64,000 nt of DNA from Heliopora coerulea (lineage: Eukaryota > Cnidaria > Anthozoa > Scleralcyonacea > Helioporidae), in NCBI GenBank assembly GCA_030142905.1, contig JASJOG010000007.1, positions 4,481,001 through 4,545,000 of the forward strand. The letters run 5' to 3'. Positions 1 through 12,700 of the stretch are shown piece by piece. The position numbers and the translations under genes were made by a program. Every line of letters starts with the position of its first letter. Position 1 is the first letter of the stretch. The notes beneath the pieces are model-generated. The model made no database searches and had not been told where the DNA came from. It worked only from the letters and a program-made list of their open reading frames with translations.

Positions 1-115
1 AAAAGGAGGTAATCAAACAAGGACACATCCAAAAACGACATTTAAAACCTTACAGGTTTTACGAATGTCAAGAATGAAGGAAAAACAATTCCATCAAGAA
101 AGCACGTTGACTTAC

Positions 116-222
116 TTTGCTACAGCACCTTGAGCATTTCCACATGACTCCAAAAATTTTGCAAAGTTGTAATATGTAGTTCTCAAATGCACTCGATCAT
201 GAAGTTCTGCCACTTCGATAGC
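116..222 (-). CDS. IFT140: IFT140 exon 21
   Basis: Encodes residues 883-917, reading [18 protein letters not shown] and onward, a helical-repeat segment strongly conserved in IFT140. The acceptor follows a run of C/T (CCCCCCAG) and the donor is GTAAGT. It leaves two bases of a split codon, so at least one more exon lies beyond the left edge. Confidence 0.93.
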
Positions 223-3099
223 CTGGGGGGAAGAAGAAAAAAGCAAGCGGGAATTATAAGCATTTCGTTAGAACTGGTTAAATAAGAGGGTATAACAGCT
301 TTCCGTGCACATCCCCTACCTTTGCCCATTCGTTGCGAGCTTGGTAGAACTTATTCAAGAGATCGTACCGTTTGCATGACTTGTATAATCTTTCACCCTC
401 ATCCTAAGTTTAAAAATAAAATTAAACTATTTGTAAAGATCGACCTTTCGTAGGAGTAGTCAGGCTGTCGATGAATAGACATTTTGAAATTTAAAACTGT
501 AACAAAATAAACTCAGGCGGAACTCTCCTAGGTGAAAGAACTTGATATTATACAGATTGATGTTTACAGCTCTTCTTGACTTCACTTCGTTCTTCATATC
601 AGTATGACCACACCAACATAATGTTGCCGTATACCGTAATACAAGATTGATAATGATAATGAAAATAATGAAAATGATGATAATGATATTAATAATAATA
701 TGTTATTATTACTATTATCGTTACTTTTATTATTAAGTTTTATTTAACTGCATAGATGACAAGTTTCTAGGTCTCCCTGATAAATCAACTTAATGGAAAA
801 TTACGTGTATCAATGAAGTTATCCAAAGCAGTCACTTGAAAACTGTACATGTGTGTGTACTTATCCGATGACACTAAACACGCAAAGTTTCAAATGATTT
901 ACCTGAACAATGTCAGACACACGTATTTCCCAAGAGGCAGCGAGAAAATATAGCAGGACGCGCTAGTGGAGAACTTATGACGATTACATCCTGGTTAAGT
1001 ACATGTGTACAATGTCACAATATGTCACACACACAGACATACCGACAGTGGCGTGACGAGAGAGGGGCAATAGGTGCAGCTGCCCCAGTGGCACCTTTTT
1101 TTGGGGGGACGGCATTTTCGGCTGTCAGTGTCCTGAAAACGTTGACTTATAACTGTTTAAAATAAATATCTGGCTCATTTTGTTGCAGCGTGTAGTAACT
1201 ACCATAAATGCTCGTTCAATGTTTTCTTCCTGATGGGGAGTGTGTGGATAACTCAGGGAGATTTGACATTTTGATTTGACACCTTAGTTAGATGAGTCAA
1301 AATAACAGTCATGGTGAACAAATTATTGTGTTGAAGATATTAAGTCATTCTCGTGTTCTTGATAGACGAAAGTAAAACCAACTGATCACTATTAATCTGA
1401 AGATTGATCGCAGTTGAACAGCAAAGTTTGCATAAGTTTGTGCATGAGCGCTGGTTAGGCGTAAGAATTAATATGCACAGTGGAAACAGAATATTCCATT
1501 TTTCGATGGAATATTCTTTGGGCATGCTTGTTTTTTGGAGTCTTCATTTGTTCCTTCTTTTCTTTTTTCTGCGGAGGGGAGAGCGATATTTTTCACTCCC
1601 ACCCCGGGCGGCAATTTACCTCGTTACGCCACTGCATACCGATATGGATCACAAAAAATATGTAAGATCACACAGTGAGACGACTTAAATCAAGCTGAGA
1701 CTAACAGTGAGGAGTACACGGAAACGCTCGAACTAAGGAAAGAATTGTGGGAAATAGATGATGGGAGAACACAGTAGGATATAAATCGTGAACACATAAC
1801 AGGGAATGAATATTGAGGAACATAGGATCGAAAACACATGCAGGCCAGAGAATGTATGCCGAGGGACGAGTAGCCACTAACACATGATGGGGAAGACACA
1901 AAGGTGGCCGAAAATGGTGATAATCATACGAGGGAATCCTCTTGAACAAACTTACCAGCATATTTAGCTGAATGGCTAACATGGCTACCCTAGCATCGTG
2001 TTCCGGTTCTTTCATTGCTCTTCTCAAAGCTTTTGCCGCTCGAGCATTTTTCATGTTTCCTAGGCACACGGATGCAACGTCAAGTCTCTTGGTCTTCACG
2101 CACATACGAGCCATGTTTTCCCAAACAGACTCACTAAATATTAAAATATGTATATAATAAATAGTAAATATATAGTAAATATAAAGTATATGTATATAGA
2201 ATATAATAATGTATAGTATATATATATATATATATATGTACTATACATTTGCTGCCATATAGCTGCCAAGAGAAAACTTTTAAAAACCTTATAAAACTTT
2301 ATTTCAACTTTTCGGGGCGCTGCCCCTTTGTCAAGAATAAGAACTACAAGATAGAAGATGCTCCTTATATACATAGCATTACTTAACATTATTAAACAAT
2401 TCGTTAAAAAATACAATACTCAAAAGAAGTCTCTAAGGTTCAAACTTTTAGGTACAAAAGAATCCAAGTTATATGCCCAAAAACCTTCCCTTTTAGTTGG
2501 GTCTGATACATCCGTCCTGTCAACAATTTTTACAAGCATATCTTTAATTCCCTCATGACCCCCCTCATAAAAATGGGCATACAAATGTTCTCCCGGTATA
2601 CCCCTTTGGCCATTACCATACCTTTTAACACTACTTTTGTGCTTATTAAACTTCCTCCTGAAAGATGTTATTGTACTACCCACATAAATCTTCGAACACT
2701 TTTTACATATTATAAGGTAAATCACCCTGCTGAATTGCAATCAAACAAATAATTAATATAAAATATACGACCATTTCTACAAAATGTAGAACCTCCCTCC
2801 ACAAAATTGCAAATTTGGCAGCGTGATTTACCACACTTTCGCATACCCTTATCCCCACTACCTTGTCCCTTCAGTTTAGATCTCACTAAGTTATCCTTTA
2901 AATTCTTTGGTCCCCGATATACTATCATCGGCTTTTCTTCAAAAATACTTCTCATGTCCTCCGAGGCATCCAAAATAGGCCAGAGTGTATCAATAATTTT
3001 ACCCACCCCCGACAATATATATGCACTGTACATCGAGTTACATTTACTGTAAATAGGTTTATATTTTATCAAGTTCTTATCTCCATGTTATAGTCTTTA

Positions 3100-3144
<45 letters not shown>

Positions 3145-3689
3145 TTTTATTACATGACTGAATTCGCTATCTCGCACAGACGTACGCAAAATGACGCATG
3201 CTGACTGGCTGCCCAACCGTGCAATATACTTTTCGTACAAAACGGAAAGTTTTGGCGGGAAAATTTCCGAGTTGATTTGAAGACAAAGAAATGAGATTCG
3301 GGTGCGTTTTACAAAAGATTTATGATAACAAACTACCAAAAAAGTATGTTAGATCCTCGCAACAATAATTTTAAGCAGGAAACTAGATGACTCGATACAA
3401 AAGACACGAAGTAATAGGTAAAAACAAGCACCTACGCCCAAGCCGCTCACTCACGAACTAAAATGTTTGTAAAAAGCGATGTAAGAATGAACCAAAAGCC
3501 ATATAATAAATTCCTTATTAAGTTTGTTTGTTCGGTCTGTACGGGAAAGTATTTGCCCCAGGCTTTTTCCGTGCAGACCTCGCGCTCCTTCTTTGCTGGG
3601 TCTGTACGAAAACCTCAGGGAAATACTTTCCCGTGCAGATCTCACACTCAGTTAATAAGTAATCGATATATCTTATATACTATATAGTA

Positions 3690-3766
<77 letters not shown>

Positions 3767-6700
3767 ATATTACATAATAAATAAATATACAAGTATATAT
3801 ATAATAATTTATAGAAAGTATATAAAATGGTGAAAAGTTTGGAAAAAGAAGACGAGTTACTTATCCCGTGAAGCAAGCTAGCGATAAACAGGAATTAAAC
3901 CCTGACTTCAATCTGCTCATACATTTTTGCGCAAGAAAAAAAAATACTGAAGAAAAATCCAGATACGCTAGATGGTACTCATGGTGGGCTAAGTAGAGCA
4001 GTCATTCCCACTAAAAATAAAGATATGATGAAATATTATAGGCAAACTTCAATTTAACGAGATGTTTGAGTGAGCAGACCTTTTAATTAGTTTAATCGCT
4101 TTGAAAGCTTCATCCATATTTCCAATGGCAGACAGATAACTGAAATTCATCATTGCTTGTTTGGCCTCAGCACTTCCGTCCTCCAATCCGATAAAATCTC
4201 GCATGGTTCGTTTAGTAGCCATGCGTTGGGGACCGAGGGGTACAATGGATCCCCCAATTCCTTTCTTCTCTTCAAGTGCTTCGGTCCTCTACAAGAAATT
4301 TTAAAATCAGTAAGGTTTACATTTCTCTCAGAGTATAAGTTCCACACCGCGCATTCGTACTGTATATGCTTGGTAGCGGTTACCTTGAAAACTTGTTCTT
4401 CTCGAACCATTTTTGGTCGAGATTTTGAAGTTGAATTTTGGTTTCATAAGGTAAACAGCAGACGTCACTAAGTTGGAAAACCAACAGCACGTGTTCTTCA
4501 GTGAGAAAACGTCACACAAGCAGTGTTTTGTACGGAAACGTCTGCTTAACGAAAGTCCTATTCGTATTGGCTTAAATTCCCTCTGAGTGGTTAGACTTGG
4601 ATTATGGTCTCTGTGGAAAAGTCCAACTTCAAGGTTTAGATTGGACCGACAACCATAGGTATCCAGCGTCTAATGCTCAGCAACTGATGTACGAAGACTT
4701 CTCCTCGGAGTCAGTGTCAAAGGGATACGTGCGTCCTGTATTGATGGATCCAAGTCACGGACTGTGGTTCGGGTCTTAATTATGGCAAGGAATAAGGTTA
4801 GGGCTAAGCTCAAGGTTAGGGTTACGGATCACGTCGGTGAATAAGCTGTGCATATTAAAATTAATATAGACACTTAACCAGGATCACACTGTAGATGGGA
4901 TATTTCGAGTGCGAAAGTTGGAGAGGAGACCTTCCATGTAAGACCCAAATGAAAGTAGAGACGGGAATGCAGCTTCGAACTCTTTCGGCCAGAAACTTAT
5001 CGTGCTCGCGAACGAAGTTTCCCTTCCACAAATTTCTCGTAAAGTCAAGAGCGTAAATGCCATATTAAACTCACCCTATTCATGGTGAGTTAGAATGGTA
5101 AGGCTTCTGGTAACCGTCTTCGTAGTCCAGAATAGCACTAGGAGAGCACCAGGCTCCCGGGTTCGTAGGTTCCATTTGAACAGAAGGTATTTTAGTTGCA
5201 TATTTCACCGCTGGTCACGGAGCGGGTCTTATTTGGGCTAGGAATTTCCCCTCAGTTTCCTCAAATACATCGGATACCAGCCCGCACGACGATCTGATAT
5301 TATTCTACTCAAATCGAATTGTTTCAATTTTCCACACAAGAAATCGCGAACAGACCTTTGTAAATGGTATGTTGCCTTCCTATACATCACGTGTCCTGTA
5401 ATTTCGCATCCATTTTGTTTTCAAACTTACTGAAAACGTTCATTTTAACATGTCTTGTTTTAGGTATTATATCGATCCAAATCTCGTGTGTCCAATTTCT
5501 GATCCTTTTATTCGGGGGTTCCTAGTCTGGGGTACGCGAGAAATCCGCTTGGCAAGCGATTTTTTCCCAGCATACTTAAGAACTGCCGTCTCTGTACACT
5601 GTTCAACATTCCCCTAAGAAAATTTCACATGTGAAAAACATGTGGAATTGGAGCATTTTCACAAACGAAATTTTCGTTTCACATATGAAATTGGAACGTT
5701 TTCATAAACGAAATACCTAATTCACATGTGAAGCGAACTGGTTCAAAATTTCACATGTGAAATCTTTGTGTACGAAACATCTATTTCATATGTGGAATGG
5801 AAGATTCACATATGAAAATTAATTTCACTCATGAAATTTTCATTTTCATACATGGAATTGAAACATGATATATTGTTTTCATATGTGAAGTTCCATGTGA
5901 AATTTTAGTAACGGTTTAATCAAAGCAAGTTTTGCGCTTTCGCTCTTACGATGGTCATTGATGGTATCTATCACAAATTTCCTCTTCTTAGAGAGAGCAT
6001 TTGAACTTGGTAAACGTGCGACTCCCCAGTGGTTGAACTACCAGGTAGTTTTTGGTCTCGATCTGCTTACCTGCTACCAATTAATGACTAATATCGGGAC
6101 AGAACATGAGGGTACACAGACTGTTTGAAAGACGCAAGGGGTACCAGGTGAGATAAAAGGTTAGGAACCTGATTGAACTTGTCTCATTTAAAAACTGGCG
6201 CACTTTAAATATCCCAATGATGCACTTACCTTAATAGTAAAGTATAAGAACGGTACTTGAATACCCAAGAACCCTGTTTAAAATTAAATAGAGGGGAAAA
6301 TTTAAACACAACCATTACCACATTAACAACATAATTTTACACTGTACATTATTTGCATATGGAAAACCCAATCGCTGTATCAGGCCTTAAATCAGGTCTG
6401 GAGAATTGTACTGTCTCCTGATGACAGCATGATGGCCACAGAATGCGTCAATATGAGCAGTGCATGGTTAAGTGTATCGTCAAGATGTGGCACTGATGAC
6501 AGATTACTTTGAAATAAGGAATGACCTGTGGCATCACTGCTATACAATCCATGGTAAAATATGCCAGCATGTTCTGTCTGACCTGTCGCTTAGTGTCTCT
6601 ACTTATACTGGATAACTCTATCAGAAAACTGAGCTGTCTCCTTTAGAGGTCTAGTATGGGCTACGCGACATGGGTCCAGTTTTAGAATAAAAGGAATCCG

Positions 6701-9700
6701 GAGTACCCAGTGAAAACGTGGATTTTCGTACAGTCAAACTGGACAACAGTCCTCTCATATCAGATCCTTAACCAGAGAACTGCACGGATCAGGGATCGAA
6801 ACATGGTCACAGTGATACGACACATTTACAAAACCACACTATCAATAACACTTCATCAATACCCCATCGCATCTCTTTATACCGACTGCAACAGTTTTGT
6901 GGAGAACGTACAGTTGGAGTCAAAAGTTTACACACACCTAGGCTCAGAATATTCAACTCAAATTTTCGCAACACCGCCCATTTCATGGCACCGTACATTT
7001 CACGTGGAAAGTCAGTTAGAGCATCAAGTATATTTACACTAGTCGTGATTTTATAAAAATGGCTTACAGATAGATGTATTTTTAGGTTTTAGTCACTATG
7101 TCAGGATTCACGTGGCTCAAAAATTTACATACACCAAGCTGACGGCCTCCTTAACTAGTCTGGAAGATCCCTAAATGTGATGCAATTACTTTTATATGCC
7201 TTCTACTGGCCATTGGACATAGTTATGATGTAACAGTCGTGGGTGTGTCCCTGTGGCTGTACAAAACAGCCAACCTTTACAGCCAGTGCCTTTTCGGCCT
7301 TGATTTCCCCCTTGGGAAAACCCAAGAGACACAACCAGGACCTCAAAAAGAAAATTGTGGACTCCTGTTGGTCTGGTTTCTCATTAGGAGCCATTTCCGA
7401 AAAATAACAAGTTCCCCTTATTACGTCAGCTGAATAAAACTACCAGAACACTTTGCGGTTTTTTCATGTAAACATTGAATTTCCAGAACGGATGGAAAGA
7501 CAAGTGCTCCGATTGACATTACAAAAAAGATCTCGAAAAGCTTTCTGGTAGTTGTATTCAGCAGTTGTATAAGGGAAACCGGCCACTGAAGGTACCACGA
7601 GCATCTGTACAAAAGACTTTTCGCAAATATGAAGACCTTGGTACCAAAGAGACACTGCAACAGTCCGGACGGAAACGTAAATTAACCCCACAGATGAACG
7701 AACTTTGGTCGGAATGGTTAGATGGAATCCCAGAACAATTAAAAATGACTTATTAACGAGTCAAACGAGTTCCACTTCACCATGGCCTCAAAGGCTTTCG
7801 CGTAAGGAAGAAGCCCCTACTCCAAGACCGGTATCGAAAAGCGAGACCAAAACTCGCGAAGGACCACCAGCACAAAGATAAAACCTTTTGGAGGTGTATG
7901 CTCTGGTCGGACGAGATTAAGATGGAACTCTTTGGGCATAATGATCAGCGTTATGTTTGACAGCAGCAGGATGAGGCGTTTCATCCGAAGAACACCATCC
8001 CAACAATGAAGAATGGAGGTGGCAGCATCATGTTGTGGGGATGTTTTGCTATAACAGGGACCGATGCACTCTAGAAAATACATGACTTCATGCGCAAGGA
8101 GGATTGTCTGGAAGTCCTGAAGCAAAACCTCAAGACGCCAGCCGGAAAGTTGAAGCTTGGTTGCCACTGGGTCTTCCATCAAGACAATGACCCTAAGCGT
8201 TCCTCCGGACGAAGGGCCTTCGCTCGAAACGTGGAGAAGCTGGACCCCCGCGCCTTAAAGACAACAAGGTGAAGGTAATGGAGTGGCCATCGCAAAGTCC
8301 CGACATAAATCTCATCAAAAATTTGTCCACTGCTCTGAAAAAGCGTCCCAGAACAAGGAGGCCAACAAACTTGACAGAGTTGCACCGACATTTCAATCAT
8401 CCTCTTATGAAAGAGCATCACGAAAAATTTCTGTTTATGTATATCTCTGAGGATGATTCTGAGATTGAATTGAAACATTGCACATCCTCTCATGGATAAG
8501 CGTTAAGTTGTCTCGAGAAAGCTCGTGCACTTAAGTTGGATAAAACTCGCCTCCAATCCCCGTGGACTCGATTGCTCAACAGGTAAAGCGGTGGACCGGT
8601 GTCCCGAAGGTGCGAGTTCAAATCCCGCTCGAGTCAACAATTTTCAGTTGACTTCGGCAGTGTCAGATTATCATGAAAAATTTCTGTTTACACCAATATG
8701 GCCAGGGGGGATGGACAATGATGCCAGCAGAGGATTGTGAGAAACTTGTTAAAGGCTACCCCAAGCGTTTAAAATACGTTTAACAAGTGCGAGGCAATGC
8801 AACCAAATACTAAGTGTACGTAAATCTTTGCCACGCGGGAATTCTGACAGAATGACTAAAACCCAAACATAGATCTATCCTTCAGCCATTGTTATAAAAT
8901 CACCGCTAATGTAAATATACCAGATACCCTAACTGACTTTCCACGTGAAATTTACGGTGCCTTGAAATGGGCGGCGTTGCAAAAATGTGAGTTGAATATT
9001 CTGAGCCGAGGTGTGTGTAAACTTTTGACTCCAACCGTAATATATCAGTCAATCATGATGAAACACTCCTTCTCGTGTATGATATATCACATAAGTACTC
9101 TTTACAGGGTCGACAAAAAAATAATTCATGACGGTTTTTGCGACTTCTATAGATAAGGCGACCACTTGAAATCTTTTATCACAGCCAACAAAAGCTTACG
9201 CACCTGTGTATTGCTCTTCCTCTGGAAATTGGTCCAGTAAAATAATACCATTCTCGGGAGTACTTAACAGTGTCACAATGATAACATCAGACTGTAAATA
9301 AAATCATTTTGTATATATTGTAAAATAACGTGTATCGTAAGCGAGCTCCGATTGGTTAATACCCACGTTCGGAGCAGAGTATCCAAACATGAAAAATTCC
9401 CGCTAAAAGTGTTCTGAAGTTTGTGTTGCACGTTTAATCTTTTTCTTTTTTTATGAAAGAGATACGTAATGGTTTTTGTGTGTTCAAACACTGAGTTTCT
9501 TACACGTTGTACGTTGGTTGACTTCCGAACAGCTAAAAAACTCCCGTTTGTTTTTTTCTTCTCGTCACTTTGAAGTGTCTTACCCTTCTTGACAAGAGTT
9601 TGATCTTCTTAAGCTTGTCTCTTTATCTTCACGCTTTTCCTACGTCTCGCAACATCTCGCGTGTGAGGGTCACAGTATCCAAATACGACAATCCATTTGG

Positions 9701-12700
9701 AAGTTATCCATGAATACACTGGTGTTGTGAGAGCTACACTAAATAGCATCTATAAGACGAGATTGCGGCAGCCATATGATGAACTTGACAAGTCTAATAC
9801 CCAGAAACGATTTCTCGAAAACATTTTGAACAAGCGAAGTCACTCATCATTTAAGAAATACCAAGTGAATTTCAATGTTTGGACATTGTGATCCCAACAC
9901 GCGGGATAATGCGTGACCTGTGCCGCGAACCGTCTAGAACGAGACGTAAGAAAAGCGTAGAAGATTCAGATTTTAAAAGCCGATGATTGAAATCTTTGGA
10001 CGTTTGCAACGGTAAAACAGTCGGTCGTAATAAGATATATATTTTAGAAAAGTGGGAGCTCGGAGATATCTTGAATGACAGATGAACGTTCGTCAAGCTC
10101 TATCCTCAGAAAACAATATCTGAGTCCAAGACAGAAATCGAATCGGCAACATTCTGATGACCGGTGAAATGCTCTAACCATTGAGTTACCAAGACTAAGA
10201 TGGTGAATTAAGGTGCAAGTTTGACATATGTGCGACCTAACCGAAAGCCACGATATGTAAATTATCTTGTAATGAGACATATATTTTAAAAATGTGGGAG
10301 GTTGGAGATATCTTGAACGACAGACGAACGTTCGTCAAGCTCTATCCCGTATCTGAAGTCGTTTTCTGAGGATAGAGCTTGACCAACGTTCATCTGTCAT
10401 TCAAGGCATCTCCAAGTTGACATATTTCTAAAATATGTAAGTCATTATAATATTACTAACATAAAGTGGCTTCCGCTTAGGTCACACATATGTCGAACTT
10501 GCACCTTAGCCCTTAACTCACCACCTAAGTCTTGGTAGCTGAATGGTTAGAGCGTCTCACCAGTCATCAGAAGGTTGCGGGTTCGATCCTCGTCTGGGGT
10601 TCAGAAATCGTTTTCTGAGGATAGAGCTTAACGAAAGTTTATCTATCATGCAAAATCTGTCGTTAACCAGACTAAAATGAAGGACTTATGTGGACTAGAA
10701 AATAGGAGTTTGTGGAATAACTGAATCAAAAATCTGGAATTTTAGTCCTAGATTTTACACTATTCGCGAAATAGTATTTACAGTATTGCACTAACTTACA
10801 TTTGGCTCATTTCTTGCACCAGATGTATTTTTGGATTCTTTCTCGCCAGCGTTTTCTGCGGCTGATGAAGGTGCTAAAACAGCCTGACAAACTAGAAGTT
10901 TAGGATCAGTTGGGTCCCAGTACTGTATCGCAGGATAGCGCCCGGCCACTTCTGCGGATCTATCCTCCCTGTCGTTATCAATCACCTGATCACTATGACC
11001 AGTCGCAAAGTCGAAAGTCTGGATGAGATCGACATCCACATCCCACACAAAGAGTCTAGGATCGTTAATGTTATCTCCCTGTCACAAACAAAAAAATAAC
11101 AAATAAAATAAGCGCCATTTGATTCGCAGAAGAAAGATAACAGACAATTAGTAACACAAAAACCAGGAAGCTATATGATTCGGCAGAAACATTCGTGAAA
11201 CAAAACTATACCGCCAACACACACATTAGCCACCTTAGAAATGATTCTTGCAAGGGTACTTGGGGCTCTTACCAGGAATAGACTCGCCATTCCATTCGAG
11301 GGAAGTTAACTGTAACCACGAAGTGTAACAAAGTTCGGTTATGCTTCGTAATTAGAATAAATTTCCATCGAACAACGAGGCAGATGTGTCCCTTGTAACA
11401 GCCAAGTGCCTTTGATCAATACCCCTTGTAAAGTCGTTTATTGTTTTTCCCCGATAGCAAAGGGTGACGTATTAAATTTTAATTTTAATAATTTAATGGG
11501 GAACTCAAAGCAAAAATAATTTAGTTTTAAATAAAAGAGCCTCAATGGCAAGGTTTAAAAATATTAACTGTTTGTACAGCATATCTGCTCTTGTATTCCA
11601 CAAAAATCTTTTTTTCATGTTTTCTGCCTCTGGACGGAGCCGTTGTAGGGTTTGCTCGACGGCTCAGCGATGATGTGCAGCGGCTTCAGAAGAAAAATTT
11701 CGTTTCAATTTGAAGTTTTTGTGTGAAACAAGACCATTGGAAACAGGTGGGAAAAACCGGTGCACATGCGTCAAATTATAAATATAATACTATTCCAAGT
11801 GGTGGCATTAAACACCGCGAAAGGACGATGACGAAACGACACATTTCGAGCTATTTATGTTAGTTGACTATGATGTCCGCCATGTCCGCCATAGTTGGCA
11901 TTCACTTCTTGGTCAAATCATTTATTGAGGTCAGCCTTTCAGTCGTAATGGAGTTTATTAATCAATGGTTTTCCCTAGCTGTCACCACTGGGACTCACTG
12001 AAATTCCAAAGCTGAAAAGAAAGCCCCACAGCACCCTAACATTAAGCCTTTGAGCAAGCTTCAAAACCACAACTTTCAACAGAAGAAAATGCAAGATCAA
12101 CAACTGCCACACGAGAGCTAGATGATAATCTAAAATGTTTAAATGATCTAGTTTTCGACGGCTATTCATTGAAAATTAGTATATATTTTCACTGGAATTC
12201 CCCAGTAACAGACTGTTATTTCCTATTTACGTAGTTAAGCCTTTGGAAATCCTATGAAAGACTGGCAACTTCAAAACCACCACATTTCTTCGGCTTTTCT
12301 GCAATCGTCTCCGAGTTAAAATTGCATCGTGTACTGAGAAATACATTGAAGTAACGGACGATGGACGCATCTTGTCAGTGAAAGATATCACAGAAAGAGA
12401 ACGGGGAGCCGTTGAGAAGGAAAGCGGCATCTAGTTTGGTATCCTGGTCCTTAAATAAGGGACAAACATCACTCAGTACATGCGGTCATCTGGTTGATCG
12501 AGAGAATATTGCCATCACCACAAGTGTACTGATAAAGGCGGTCACGAATCTGACCGGTTTCATCGGATGCCAGTTCCCTGTTGGCTTGAGCATCAGGGTC
12601 CCCATTCTCTCTGCCTCCCGACGAAGATGCGCCCGCCATCCGTTGCGTCAATGCAATTCTCAGTAGACGTTCTCCTCGTCATTCGGTGCTTTAGAGCACT

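Larger units (their letters stand above)
6911..9037 (+). mobile_element. Tc1-like DNA transposon with IR/DR-type inverted repeats
   Basis: The element is flanked by TA on both sides (6909-6910 and 9038-9039), the standard target duplication of Tc1/mariner transposons. Its terminal inverted repeats are about 225 bp (6911-7136 and 8814-9037). Each repeat contains two direct repeats: an outer GTTGGAGTCAAAAGTTTACA and an inner CTCAAAAATTTACATACACC (about 7111-7135 and 8812-8834). That is the IR/DR arrangement known from Sleeping Beauty-type elements. The interior is a decayed transposase interrupted by a SINE. It sits inside IFT140 intron 16 and lands next to another repeat that starts at about 9053. 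Confidence 0.93.

Noticed and set aside
8564..8633. Functional tRNA gene
   Set aside because: The ends pair and A/B boxes are present, but the anticodon arm is not a proper 5 bp stem with a 7-base loop, and it sits inside a SINE with target duplications.
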